A stretch of 64,000 nucleotides of DNA, taken from contig CAVYZL010000006.1 of the NCBI GenBank assembly GCA_963773055.1, positions 496,001 to 560,000 on the forward strand. The letters run 5' to 3'. Numbering within the stretch: the stretch's first letter is position 1; the number at the start of each line of letters is the position of its first letter. The notes beneath the pieces were generated by a model. It was not told the origin of the DNA. It ran no database searches and saw only the letters and a list, made by a program, of their open reading frames with translations. Positions 13,279 through 21,828 of the stretch are shown here, piece by piece. The position numbers and the translations under genes are program-made. The DNA comes from PALSA-612 sp963773055. Its GTDB lineage: Bacteria > Actinomycetota > Thermoleophilia > Gaiellales > Gaiellaceae.

Positions 13279-14622
13279 CTAGTCGGCGACGGCGTACAGC
13301 CGCCACTCGCCTGGTACGCCCTTGAGAACGGCAAGGCCGCGGTCCTCGAACTCGACGCCCGACCCGGCGACGAGGTCGCGGACGGTGCTGGAGACGAGGA
13401 CCTCGCCAGCGCCAGCTTGGCCGGCGACGCGGGCGCCGATGTGGACTGCGATGCCGCCGAGCGTGTCGCCGACCACCTCGCACTCGCCCGTATGCAGACC
13501 CGCGCGGATCTCGATCCCGAGCTCCCGCACCGACGCGACCGCAGCTGTCGCGCAGCGGATACCCCGCGCCGGCCCGTCGAACGCGGCGAAGAAGCCGTCG
13601 CCGGCGGTGTCGATCTCGCGGCCGCGGTGGCGATCTAGCTCCCTCCGGATGCTGGCGTGGTGGCGCTCGAGGAGCTCGGCCCAACGCCGGTCGCCGAGCT
13701 CGTGCGCACGCTCTGTCGATCCGACGATGTCTGTGAAGAGGATCGTCGCGAGCACGCGCTCGGGAGCCTGCGGTTCCCGCACGCCGGTGAGGAACTCCTG
13801 GATCTCGGCCAGGATCTCGTCTGCGTTCTCGCCCCAGGGGACGTGGTCGCGACCCTCGAGCTCGACGTAGCGTGCGCCCGGGAGGTGCTCGGCGAGCCAG
13901 CGCGCGTTCTCGACGCGGCAGATCGCGTCACCGGTCGTGTGGACGATGAGCGTCGGCACGTCGACCGAGGGCACGATGTCGCGAACGTCGATCGCGAACG
14001 CCATGTTCACGAATGCGATCGCTGCGCCGGGGCTCGCCCCTTCGACGACGATCTGCCGCCAGGCCTCGGCCGCGGCTTCGTCCCCGGCGGCGCTCGGCAT
14101 CACGCCGGACACGATCGACCGCCCCATCTCGATCGTCCCCCAACGCTCGGGCACCGCTTGCACATACGCCTCGTGCTGCTCGGGGGTTGATTCTCCCCAT
14201 GGCCAGTCGTCGGTGATCTCCTCCTTCACCTCGGCGCCGCAGAGGATGAGGCTGTGCGTCCGATCCGGGTGCGTGGCGGCGAGGAGGATCGACATCGGGC
14301 CGCCCTCGGAGACGCCGATCAGCGACGCTCGCTCGGAGCCGACCGCATCCATGACAGCGCGGACGTCGTCCACCCGCTCCTCCAGCGTGCCCGCCGCGAC
14401 GCGGTCGGACAGGCCCATTCCGCGCTTGTCGAAGAGGATCACGCGCGCGAACGTCGCCAGGCGCTCGGCGAACCGACGGTAGGCAGGGTCGTCCCACTGC
14501 GCACGGAGGTGCGTGATGAAGCCGTCGACGAAGACGATGTCGAGCGGCCCGTCGCCAACCGTCTGGTAGGCGATGTGGACGTCGCCGTTCTGCGCGTAGC
14601 GGATCTCGGGCGCTGCGCTCAC
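13279..14622 (-). CDS. alpha/beta hydrolase-class III nucleotidyl cyclase fusion (Rv1900c type)
   Basis: 447 aa from GTG 14622. Residues about 1-265 are an alpha/beta hydrolase fold: IRYAQNGDVHIAYQTVGDG, a nucleophile elbow GVSEGGP, and the late His in GRDHVPWGE. Residues about 275-447 are a class III cyclase: metal-binding Asp in LFTDIVGSTERA, second Asp in DTAGDGFFAAFDGP, and RAGLHTGECEVVGD. The usual substrate-specifying Lys before GD is replaced by Asp, and the usual Asn of VNxAAR is His (AVHIGARV), as in the non-canonical mycobacterial enzyme Rv1900c. Upstream codons to 14925 exist in frame but overlap smpB on the other strand and are discarded. It is divergent from smpB. Confidence 0.9.
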   Translation of the reverse strand: MSAAPEIRYAQNGDVHIAYQTVGDGPLDIVFVDGFITHLRAQWDDPAYRRFAERLATFARVILFDKRGMGLSDRVAAGTLEERVDDVRAVMDAVGSERASLIGVSEGGPMSILLAATHPDRTHSLILCGAEVKEEITDDWPWGESTPEQHEAYVQAVPERWGTIEMGRSIVSGVMPSAAGDEAAAEAWRQIVVEGASPGAAIAFVNMAFAIDVRDIVPSVDVPTLIVHTTGDAICRVENARWLAEHLPGARYVELEGRDHVPWGENADEILAEIQEFLTGVREPQAPERVLATILFTDIVGSTERAHELGDRRWAELLERHHASIRRELDRHRGREIDTAGDGFFAAFDGPARGIRCATAAVASVRELGIEIRAGLHTGECEVVGDTLGGIAVHIGARVAGQAGAGEVLVSSTVRDLVAGSGVEFEDRGLAVLKGVPGEWRLYAVAD

Positions 14623-14649
14623 GGAGCCCGACTCTAGCGAGGCGGAGCC

Positions 14650-14655
14650 TAGACT
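14650..14655 (+). promoter_or_regulatory. -10 box of smpB, leaderless arrangement
   Basis: TAGACT ends exactly 6 nt before the smpB GTG (14662), so transcription should begin at or next to the start codon. The same CTAGACTTC string recurs before ssrA (15130-15138). Confidence 0.5.
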
Positions 14656-14661
14656 TCGCCC

Positions 14662-15246
14662 GTGGCCAAGACGCAAGGAACGAAGCTGCTCTCGGACAAC
14701 CGCCGGGCGCGGCACGACTACACACTGCTCGAGACCGTGGAGGCGGGGCTCGCGCTCGTCGGCACCGAGGTCAAGTCGTTGCGCGAAGGCGGCGCGACCC
14801 TGTCGCACGCGTTCGCCGAGGAGCGTGGGGGAGAGCTGTGGCTCGTCGGCGCTCACATCGCGCCGTACGACAAGGGCGGTGCCATGGGCCACGATCCGGA
14901 TCGCGACCGCAAGCTCCTCCTCCACCGGCGTGAGATCGACCGCTTCTCCGGGCGCGCGCGCGAGCGCGGCCTGACGCTCGTGCCGACGAAGCTCTACTTC
15001 AAGAACGGGCGGGTGAAGGTCGAGATCGCGCTCGGGCGCGGCAAGGAGGTTCGTGACAAGCGGCGGGAGATCGCGAAGCGCGACGCCGACCGCCAGATCG
15101 AGCGCGCGCTCAAGTCGCGGTCGCGTCGGCTAGACTTCTCGCGAACACACATACGGGGGCGACCAGGTTTCGACGTGGTCGGTTCTCCGGCTGAGCTGCA
15201 AGCCGAGGTCCCCGGTCGGCCTCGTAAATCCACCGGGACAACGTAA
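14662..15246 (+). CDS. smpB: SsrA-binding protein SmpB
   Basis: Binds tmRNA and delivers it to stalled ribosomes for trans-translation. Conserved segments are NRRARHDYTLLETVEAGLAL, GTEVKSLREGGATL, WLVGAHIAPYDKGG, DRDRKLLLHRREIDR and LVPTKLYFKNGRVKVEIALG. The C-terminal tail RDKRREIAKRDADRQIERAL is the basic helix that enters the decoding centre. The frame has no stop where SmpB normally ends (about 155 aa) but runs on to TAA at 15244-15246. The last 30 codons therefore lie inside ssrA, whose 5' end is at 15155. The extension is low-complexity basic (RGRPGF, GRPRKSTGTT) and may not be functional. Start is GTG 14662. Confidence 0.94.
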   Translation: MAKTQGTKLLSDNRRARHDYTLLETVEAGLALVGTEVKSLREGGATLSHAFAEERGGELWLVGAHIAPYDKGGAMGHDPDRDRKLLLHRREIDRFSGRARERGLTLVPTKLYFKNGRVKVEIALGRGKEVRDKRREIAKRDADRQIERALKSRSRRLDFSRTHIRGRPGFDVVGSPAELQAEVPGRPRKSTGTT

Positions 15247-15511
15247 GTGCGGATAACGATCTCGCACTCGCCGCCTAAGTAATTAGGTGACGCGTCGCCC
15301 CTCACTCGGCCCGTGGTGAGGGATCCGGCGTCAGAAAACGGGCTGGCCCCGAAGGAGAGCCACTCGCCGGAGGGGTGAGACCAAAGGAGGGCTGGCCCGG
15401 CGGTAGGTCGTCTGCGAACCGGCCGTCCGGGTGAGATCAAAGCGCAGACTACGCTTGTAGACGCTCTGCCCGGTGCGACCGCGGACGGGGGTTCGATTCC
15501 CCCCGCCTCCA
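15155..15511 (+). ncRNA. ssrA: transfer-messenger RNA (tmRNA)
   Basis: The 5' end GGGGGCGACCAGGTTTCGAC is the conserved tmRNA start. The 7-nt GGGGGCG (15155-15161) pairs with CGCCTCC (15504-15510) with one G-U, followed by the discriminator A at 15511; CCA is not encoded. The T-arm with loop TTCGATT (15492-15498) is clear. The tag frame starts at GCG 15249 and stops at TAA 15276-15278, encoding ADNDLALAA. A possible own -10 (TAGACT, 15131-15136) lies inside the end of smpB. Length is about 357 nt, normal for one-piece tmRNA. Confidence 0.97.
15249..15278 (+). other. tmRNA tag reading frame
   Basis: Resume codon GCG at 15249, then GAT AAC GAT CTC GCA CTC GCC GCC TAA: peptide ADNDLALAA. Its LALAA ending is the usual ClpXP-type degron. 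Nine encoded residues make a compact tag; some tmRNA tags are longer. The flanking GTAAGT before GCG resembles the resume-site context. Confidence 0.85.
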
Positions 15512-15516
15512 CTTTG

Positions 15517-15544
15517 CGGACAAAAGTCTCACGACTTTCGTCCG
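15517..15544 (+). terminator. hairpin after ssrA
   Basis: CGGACAAAAGTC (15517-15528) pairs with GACTTTCGTCCG (15533-15544) with a single A-C mismatch and a TCAC tetraloop. It begins 6 nt after the tmRNA 3' end. No U-run follows, so termination may be imperfect or assisted. Confidence 0.65.
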
Positions 15545-15616
15545 AACGTTCTCCGAGAGCCGGTGTGAGCCGCGCCCGCCATGTCGGTCGCGGCGGCGGA
15601 GCAGGTGCCGTCCCGA

Positions 15617-16156
15617 TTACGCAGCTCGAAAGACCGTTTCGGAGTGCCAGACGAGCAGTTCTCGGTCGGGCTTGGCTTCGGGTCGGTCGGGCTCCCGTAG
15701 CGTCTGTCCTTCAAGGGCGTAGTAGGTCGCACCGTTCGCGAACTCCTCCCGGAGGCGCGGACTGACGAGAAACTGACCCGTCGGAGTCGCCGTCACATAC
15801 CCGAGCTCGAAGAGGCTGTGTATGTCTCGCCGGAGCGGCAGTCCGTTCGGAAGCTCGTGCGCTCCTCCGATCGAGTATGGGCGGATGTGCGCCGCCTCAA
15901 GCGCGGGCATCGAGTGCTCGCCCGTGACGGCGCACGCCCCACCGTATGCGTCCAAGACTGCGATGCGGAAGGATCCCTGACCGAGCCGCGGCTGAACTTC
16001 GTACGGTCGCCCGTACCGCTCCCGCTCGATCGCCTCAGCCACCCATTCCGGTGCCCTGGGGCCTGTTGAAGCCCGCTCGAGACATGCCGCCCAGAGATTC
16101 CGTCCCTCGGCACCATCGGAGAGCTTCAACCCGCAAAACCTGTCCGGTTCGGTCAT
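15617..16156 (-). CDS. HNH endonuclease-like protein, probably N-terminally shortened
   Basis: 179 aa. The C-terminal half is an HNH_2-type nuclease: RPRLGQGSFRIAVLDAYGGA, CAVTGEHSMPALEAAHIRPY, then HELPNGLPLRRDIHSLFELG, giving the His-Asn-His core, and a tail ending LLVWHSETVF. Larger relatives of this nuclease are about 280-300 aa with a separate N-terminal domain. Here the start region (GLKLSDGAEGRNLWAACLERA) matches the inside of such proteins, and an in-frame TAG lies four codons upstream, so the N-terminus may be missing. It sits directly downstream of ssrA, a common integration site, and converges on it. No matching att repeat is seen in the window. Confidence 0.75.
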   Translation of the reverse strand: MTEPDRFCGLKLSDGAEGRNLWAACLERASTGPRAPEWVAEAIERERYGRPYEVQPRLGQGSFRIAVLDAYGGACAVTGEHSMPALEAAHIRPYSIGGAHELPNGLPLRRDIHSLFELGYVTATPTGQFLVSPRLREEFANGATYYALEGQTLREPDRPEAKPDRELLVWHSETVFRAA

Positions 16157-16366
16157 CGATATCGCGAGCTACCTCCCAATCAGCTCGTCGCCGCCCGGGC
16201 CGCCGCGACCGCAGCAAGCCTCGAAGATCTCGTCGCGCGGGCTCTCGAGCCGGTCACAGAGGTGGTGGAGTAGCCCCTTTAAGAGTGACGGAGGGTTTGA
16301 AAGAACTCCCTTAAGGGCCATAGCGTCGACTTCACAGGCGCAACTTGCAAGGGTTCCCGAACGCCA

Positions 16367-16398
16367 ACGGGGAGGCCCACTCCCGTGGGCCTCCCCGT
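16367..16398 (-). terminator. strong hairpin downstream of the PKD-protein gene
   Basis: ACGGGGAGGCCCAC (16367-16380) and GTGGGCCTCCCCGT (16385-16398) form a perfect 14-bp stem with a TCCC loop. It lies 36 nt past the stop of the minus-strand gene that ends at 16435. No clear U-run follows on either strand; it is a stable transcript-end structure. Confidence 0.7.
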
Positions 16399-16434
16399 GT
16401 CTCATGGCTTGCTTCTTGCGACGCTTCGAAACCC

Positions 16435-17907
16435 CTAGCGAACGACGAGCGTCGGAGGCGCCGTCGCCATGTTGTCGCTCGGGATGGCGTCGCGCGCGCC
16501 CTGGATCTCGGCGAGCCCCTTGAACGTCACCTTCCCGAACGCGAGGTCCTCATTCGTGAACACGTAGTTGAACGAGAACGCCACGGACTTCTTGAGCTTC
16601 ATCACGCCGACGGCCTGGATGCTGGTGCCGACGTACACGTCACCCTGGGGCGTGACCTTGTAGAGGTCGACCTTCACGCTCTCCCCGTAGTGCGTGTTCC
16701 CGATCCCGACGGTCACCACGGCCGGCTTGCCCACCTGGCCCTTACCGGGGGCGACGAGCGAGAGCATCGTAATGTCGTGCGTCCGCACCTGAACGGTGTG
16801 CGTCTGGGAGCTCGTGCGCCCGTCGTCCGTGGACACCGTCAGCTTGACTGCGTAGTCGCCATCTCTCGCGAACCGGTGCGACGTGCCCGGGTTCGGGCTT
16901 GTCGAGTTGGTGCCGTCACCGAAGTCCCACGCGTACGACGAGATCTGCGGGTACCAGTACCCGCACCCGTGCGAGAAGGACACGTCGTCGAAGATCGACG
17001 GGTCGCCGGGTGAGTAGCACCAGTCTGCGCTCGGCGGCTGCAGAAGGTCGATCCGCATGCCACCGTCGTGGTACTGGAGGTAGTAGGTGTGACCTGCCTC
17101 TGCGTGGAAGGCGAGACCCCACCACTGCGAGCACGCGACCTTGGTCAGATCGCCGAGCGACGAGCCCGCGTAGACGGCGACGCCGGAGACTCCGGGATCG
17201 CCGCCGTAGCTTCCGGTGACGGACGGCGTGAACGCGTACCAGGCCGTCTGGCTGAACGAGCCGCAATCCGTCGGCTCACCGGGCTCGACCGAGGCGGCGG
17301 TCATATCCGGGCTGTCCGAGAAGGGAACGCTCGAGAACGGTGTGGCGTCCGCGAAGTCGTCGTTCGGCGGAGGCAGCACGAGACTCATGCTCAGGCTGAA
17401 GGTGTTCTCGCCGCAGCCCAGGTCCCAGTCTGCCCTCCCTGGATGTAGTAGGTCGTACCAGCCTGGACCTGGAGCGTGTAAACCCGGGCCGAGCTCCACT
17501 GGTCGCCGGCGATCGGGACGAGTCCCGCGAACTCGGCTGAGTCCGCCCGGTAGACGACCAAGAACCTGTTCGAGCGCAGGTCGCAAAGAGTGGGAGGAAC
17601 GCCGGGGTTAGGAAGGACCGAAGCGTGGACCTATCTGCGCCGCGGCATCGGCTGTCGGCGTAAACGAATACCAGACCGTCCTTCCGATTTGACCCGGGTC
17701 GGCGATCGGCTCCCCCGGCTCGATCGTCGCCTCGGTAATGGTGGCGGTATCGCTGAATGGCAGGCTCGCGATCACCGACGCGTTCGCAAAATTGTCGTTC
17801 GTTGGCGGTGCCGCGACACTCGCCGGCGTTAGGCACAGCGCAAGCGCGACCACGCCGAACGCCATTACGGTCTTGACACGTGTCATAGCGACCTCCCTCG
17901 TCGTCAT
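16435..17907 (-). pseudogene. secreted PKD-domain surface protein, two frame breaks
   Basis: A signal peptide (MTRVKTVMAFGVVALALCLT and on) starts the protein; ATG 17907 or 17886 may be used. Two copies of a domain with PxNDxFA, EPGEP and WYxFTP signatures follow (PTNDNFANASVI and PPPNDDFADATPF). Then a PKD domain (YAWDFGDGTNSTSPNPG, HRFARDGDYAVKLTV) and a C-terminal beta domain. The frame breaks near 17620 and again near 17425. The segment between is clearly coding in a third frame (RADSAEFAGLVPIAG, YTLQVQAGTTYYIQGG). Two single-base indels would restore one protein of about 490 aa. It is probably extracellular or wall-associated. Either real decay or sequence error. Confidence 0.75.
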
Positions 17908-17994
17908 GTGCTATAGACGACGAAGTGTCTGACGTCGCGCTAATACGCGGGTAACGCGGGCTCGTGTTACCTCGCCAAACGGCGCGGAACGCCG

Positions 17995-18717
17995 ATGGCT
18001 CGAACCCTGCTACGTATGGAAAATGACCAGAGGAATGCGCGGATCTTCGGAGTGCTGTTCCTCATCACGTTCATCACCTCGATACCCGCACTTGCTCTCT
18101 ACCAGCCGGTTCTCGACGACCCAGCCGCGTACATCTCCGGCGGCGGCCACGACAACCAGATTTATCTCGGAGTCCTCCTAGAGCTCCTCCTGATCATCGC
18201 GAACGTCGGGACAGCCGTCGTCGTCTATCCGATCCTGAGGCGGCAGAACGAGATCCTCTCCCTCGGCTATGTCACCGCTCGTCTGGTCGAGTGCGCGTTC
18301 ATCGCGGCCGGGATCATCTTCGTGCTTGGAGTCGTGAGTCTGCGTCAAGACGATCCGAGCGCCTCGGCGCTTGCGGTGTCGCTCGCCGCGCTCAAGGACT
18401 GGACGTTCCTGCTCGGCCCCGGTTTCATCGTCGGCTGGGGGAACGGACTGATACTCGGCTACCTGATGTACAGCTCCCGCCTGGTGCCGCGGGGGATGGC
18501 GTGGCTTGGCCTCATCGGTGGGCCACTGATCATCCTTTCGGGCATCGGCACCCTGTTCGATGCCTGGGACGCAGGCAGCACGGTGCCAGCCATCACGGTG
18601 ATCCCCGAGTTCCTGTGGGAGCTGTCGCTCGGCATCTACTGCTCCATCAAGGGGTTCAAGCGGGATTCTCCGATTCTCTCGCCAGCTGCGCGTTTGACGC
18701 AGCAGGAAGGTGGCTAA
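17995..18717 (+). CDS. DUF4386-family membrane protein
   Basis: 240 aa (233 if ATG 18016, MENDQRNARIFG, is used). The pattern fits DUF4386: RIFGVLFLITFITSIPALALY as the first span, a periplasmic loop, then five more hydrophobic spans, including VYPILRRQNEILSLGYVTAR, GWGNGLILGYLMYSSRLVPR and WLGLIGGPLIILSGIGTLFD. It ends in a charged cytoplasmic tail. Family function is unknown; members are often in stress- or regulator-associated loci. No obvious operon: it stands between the minus-strand surface protein and a small + strand enzyme. Confidence 0.8.
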   Translation: MARTLLRMENDQRNARIFGVLFLITFITSIPALALYQPVLDDPAAYISGGGHDNQIYLGVLLELLLIIANVGTAVVVYPILRRQNEILSLGYVTARLVECAFIAAGIIFVLGVVSLRQDDPSASALAVSLAALKDWTFLLGPGFIVGWGNGLILGYLMYSSRLVPRGMAWLGLIGGPLIILSGIGTLFDAWDAGSTVPAITVIPEFLWELSLGIYCSIKGFKRDSPILSPAARLTQQEGG

Positions 18718-18836
18718 ACAAGCCCACTCCTCGAGAACTACGTCCTTCCAGCAGCACGCTGACACGGAGCGCTACGGAGCCGTCGGCGACGACACGGCTT
18801 CGACCGGACCCTGATCTGCCGAGTCATGCTTAGCGA

Positions 18837-19202
18837 ATGTCGAGGTTTCTCATCTACGGAACGTTCATGCGAGACCAGCCGGGTCACGACAACCTCGCCG
18901 GTGCGGAACGCCTGGGCGCTGTCGAGACCGCGGCGAGATACCGGTTGTGGGAGATCGACGGACTTTGGCCGGCGCTCATCAAGGCCGACGACGGCGTCGC
19001 GATCGTCGGGGAGCTCTACGAGATCGCGCCGGACCACCTCGACCGGCTCGCCGAGCTCGAGCCACCAGGCTGGCGCCGGTCGCCGGTCGAGCTCATGGAT
19101 GGCTCCAAGGTAGAAGCGTTCCTAGCCGATCCGGCGCTGAGAGAACACGGAGTCGACGTCTCTCCATACGGTGGCTGGGCCGCCTATCGGGCAGACCGTT
19201 GA
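18837..19202 (+). CDS. gamma-glutamylcyclotransferase-like (AIG2-type) protein
   Basis: 121 aa. The N-terminus FLIYGTFMRDQPGHDNL is the YGT/S phosphate-binding signature of the GGCT/AIG2 fold, and LWEIDGLWPALI with VGELYEIAPDHLDRLAELE carries the conserved acidic residues, including the Glu expected as catalytic base. Short bacterial members (about 120-150 aa) are usually annotated as gamma-glutamylcyclotransferases; the true substrate is unknown. Start ATG 18837 is the only one close to the fold start. Confidence 0.75.
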   Translation: MSRFLIYGTFMRDQPGHDNLAGAERLGAVETAARYRLWEIDGLWPALIKADDGVAIVGELYEIAPDHLDRLAELEPPGWRRSPVELMDGSKVEAFLADPALREHGVDVSPYGGWAAYRADR

Positions 19203-19260
19203 CGTTCGGATTCGAGACGCCTGGGTAGGGTGAGTGAGGAACGCGACGGAAGGGGACACA

Positions 19261-20028
19261 ATGCATAGGACCATTGCGGCTGTCGCTGTTACTTGCGGTG
19301 TGCTCCTCATGACCGCGACGGCGTCGGCGATCGTCTACGGCCAGCCGGACGGCGGTGACCATCCGAACGTCGGCGCGCTGCTCGCGGCGCAAGCGTATTC
19401 GGACGGGACGTGGGCAACATGCACGGGCACGCTCATCTCGCCGACCGTCTTCCTTACCGCAGCCCACTGCGACCAAGGTGTGAGTCAGGTGGCGGTGACG
19501 TTCGACTCGCAGTACGTCGCGGGTCCCGGGACGACGTACGTCGGGGCATGGCACGCGGACCCGCGGTACCGCGGCGCGCAGGGTGACCCGTACGACCTCG
19601 CCGTCGTCGTGTTTCCAAACCCCGTTCCGAACATCACCCCGGCGGAGCTGCCCGAAGCAGGCTCGCTCTCCAATCTCGCCAAGAACCAGGGCTTCACCTC
19701 GGTGGGCTACGGCGCGCAGTCCGTGACGGTCAACCATGGCCCGACGTTCCACTACGCCGACGTCCGTTACGAGGGGACGAGCGACAAGCTCCTCGCCGTC
19801 AACAAGGCCTGGCTACGCATCTCGATGAACCCGTCACACGGCGACAGCGGCACGTGTTACGGCGACTCGGGCGGCCCGAACTTCCTCGGTGCCGGCGCAG
19901 GGGAGACGAACATTGTCGCCGCGACGACGGTCACGGGCGACGCGATGTGCCGAGCGACGAACGTCGACTACCGATTAGACACGGACTCCGCCAGGACGTT
20001 TCTCGGGCAGTACGTCACTCTTCCGTAG
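19261..20028 (+). CDS. secreted trypsin-like serine protease (S1)
   Basis: 255 aa from ATG 19261, with a purine-rich AAGGGGA upstream as ribosome binding site. A signal peptide (about 1-23, ending ATASA) precedes the mature chain IVYGQPDGGDHPNVG, which resembles a processed S1 N-terminus. The catalytic triad is visible: His69 in FLTAAHC, Asp112 in PYDLAVVVF, Ser203 in CYGDSGGP. Cys pairs are in TCTG with TAAHC and near GTCYG. Likely an extracellular digestive protease; no immunity partner is apparent. Confidence 0.92.
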   Translation: MHRTIAAVAVTCGVLLMTATASAIVYGQPDGGDHPNVGALLAAQAYSDGTWATCTGTLISPTVFLTAAHCDQGVSQVAVTFDSQYVAGPGTTYVGAWHADPRYRGAQGDPYDLAVVVFPNPVPNITPAELPEAGSLSNLAKNQGFTSVGYGAQSVTVNHGPTFHYADVRYEGTSDKLLAVNKAWLRISMNPSHGDSGTCYGDSGGPNFLGAGAGETNIVAATTVTGDAMCRATNVDYRLDTDSARTFLGQYVTLP

Positions 20029-20112
20029 GCATCGACTCGGCGGCGGCCGCGACTGCCGTCCCCGCATGGTCAGCCCTAGCCGATACGGCGGCCGGTTGCT
20101 AGAACGAAGGGC

Positions 20113-21492
20113 GTGACCGCGTTGCCGCGGCCGGTTTCACGCGAGCGACTGCCGCTCGTCGCTTTCGCAGTCGTGTGCGCGGTCATGCCGATCGCGCTCC
20201 TCGCGCTCTTCCTTCTCGCATCCGGCATCGACTACCGCTGGGAGAGCCACGTCGCGCACTTCTGGCTCGTGCTCGCGGCGGCGCTCGTCACGCTCGGCCT
20301 CGGGTATGCAATCAGCGAGACGGCGCGGAGGCGTCGCGACGCCCGGCTGTTCCTCATCTCGCTCGCGTTCATGGCGAGCTTCGGCTTCCTGGCGCTGCAC
20401 GCGTTGGCCACGCCGGACGTCCTGCTCGGCAAGAACGCCGGGTTCGAGCTCGCGACGCCGGTCGGGCTCGTCGTCGCCGCGGTGCTCGCCGCCGCGTCCT
20501 CGTTCGAGCTGAGCCACGAGCGCTCGGAGTCGGTGATGCGCCAGTCGCGGCTCCTCGTCGTCGCGCTCGTCGGTCTGCTCGTGCTGTGGGGCGCCGTCTC
20601 CCTCACGGAGACGTGGCCGCTCGACCAGCCGATCGCCGCGGAGGAGCTCGACGGCTGGCAGGTGGCGCTCGCGGTAGCAGGCATTGCCCTCTTCGCCGCC
20701 GCCGCCTACGGCTACTTCCGCCTGTACCGCCGCCGTGGCCTGACGTTCGTCCTCGCGGTGACCTTCGCGCTCGCGCTCCTGGCGGAGGCGATGGTCGTGA
20801 TCGTGTGGGCGCGCAACTGGCACGTCTCCTGGTGGGAGTGGCACGTGTTGATGCTGCTCGCGTTCGGCGCCATCGCCCTCGCCGCCCGCCGCGAGTGGCA
20901 CGAGGAGCGCTTCAGCGCGCTCTATCTCGACGAGACCCTCGCCGGCGCTCGCGACGTCAGCATCCTGTTCGCCGACCTCGCGGGCTTCACGTCGTTCGCC
21001 GAGCGCCGTTCTCCGGAGGAGGTGACGGGGATGCTGAACGCGTACTTCGGCGCGATCATCCCGCTGATGGAGCGGCTCGGCGGCGAGGTGCACCAGGTCG
21101 TCGGGGACGAGGTGATGGTGATCTTCAACAAGGCCGGCGACGAGCCCGACCACGCCGCCGTCGCAGTCCGTGCCGCACAGGCTCTCCAGAACGAGGCAGC
21201 CACCGTCGCGGCTCCCCATGCGGAGTGGCCGCGTTTCCGCGCGGGCGTCAACAGCGGCGAGGTCCTTGCCGGGGTCGTGGGCGGCTCTCGGGGCCACCGG
21301 AAGCACGGGGTCGTCGGCGACACGGTCAACCTCGCCTCGCGCCTCGAGGCCGAGGCGCCGGTCGGCGAGGTCGTGATCGGCGGGGAGACACTGCGCCGGC
21401 TGCCGCCCGGTGCAGTCGTCGAACGGCTGCCCGAGCTGCGCGTGAAAGGGAAGGCCGAGCCCGTCGAGGCGTACGTGCTCAGGAACTTCTAG
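20113..21492 (+). CDS. membrane-bound class III adenylate/guanylate cyclase
   Basis: 459 aa. Residues about 10-265 hold seven or so membrane spans (for example MPIALLALFLLASGI, VVALVGLLVLWGAVSL, LTFVLAVTFALALLAE). The cytosolic cyclase domain (about 285-450) has the first metal Asp in SILFADLAGFTSFAER, the second in QVVGDEVMVIF, and GDTVNLASRLEA with the transition-state Asn and Arg. The Lys that usually selects adenine, three residues before GD, is Gln here, so base specificity is uncertain. The start is GTG 20113. It resembles multi-span sensor cyclases such as Rv1625c relatives. Confidence 0.9.
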   Translation: MTALPRPVSRERLPLVAFAVVCAVMPIALLALFLLASGIDYRWESHVAHFWLVLAAALVTLGLGYAISETARRRRDARLFLISLAFMASFGFLALHALATPDVLLGKNAGFELATPVGLVVAAVLAAASSFELSHERSESVMRQSRLLVVALVGLLVLWGAVSLTETWPLDQPIAAEELDGWQVALAVAGIALFAAAAYGYFRLYRRRGLTFVLAVTFALALLAEAMVVIVWARNWHVSWWEWHVLMLLAFGAIALAARREWHEERFSALYLDETLAGARDVSILFADLAGFTSFAERRSPEEVTGMLNAYFGAIIPLMERLGGEVHQVVGDEVMVIFNKAGDEPDHAAVAVRAAQALQNEAATVAAPHAEWPRFRAGVNSGEVLAGVVGGSRGHRKHGVVGDTVNLASRLEAEAPVGEVVIGGETLRRLPPGAVVERLPELRVKGKAEPVEAYVLRNF

Positions 21493-21528
21493 TGGCGAGA
21501 CGGCCGAGGAGGCGGCCGAACAGCGTGC

Positions 21529-21771
21529 CTACTGCTCGTAGTTCTCGACGACCTCCGCCGGTCGCGGCCGCGCCGCCTCGGGGTCGAGCCCCGCATCGCG
21601 GAGCGCCTGGCGCTGGCGCAGGAGGTCCCACGACTGGTCGAGCGACACCTTGACGGCGTCGAGCCGTTGCCGGTCGTCATCGGTCGCCTCGCCCTGCGCC
21701 TCGCGCTCCCAGAGCTTGTGCTCCTCGGCGACGAGCTGCTCGATCATGGTGTGAATCGCGTCGTCGGTCAT
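21529..21771 (-). CDS. DUF2630 family protein
   Basis: 80 aa, matching the small actinobacterial DUF2630 family in length and pattern: IHTMIEQLVAEEHKLWERE, then LDAVKVSLDQSWDLLRQRQA and the Arg-rich Pro segment ARPRPAEVVENYEQ. It is a predicted helical coiled-coil hairpin with no catalytic motif. Function is unknown. It is convergent with the membrane cyclase gene and divergent from the LuxR/AAA gene at 21829, sharing a 57-bp intergenic region. Confidence 0.85.
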   Translation of the reverse strand: MTDDAIHTMIEQLVAEEHKLWEREAQGEATDDDRQRLDAVKVSLDQSWDLLRQRQALRDAGLDPEAARPRPAEVVENYEQ

Positions 21772-21828
21772 GCGCTCTCCTTTCCCTGAAGCCGGTGGAC
21801 AAGTCCCCGCTCGCGTACGTTTTACGCG

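Noticed and set aside
15512..16434. HNH gene as part of an island integrated at ssrA
   Set aside because: The site is a common target, but no second copy of the ssrA 3' end occurs in the window.
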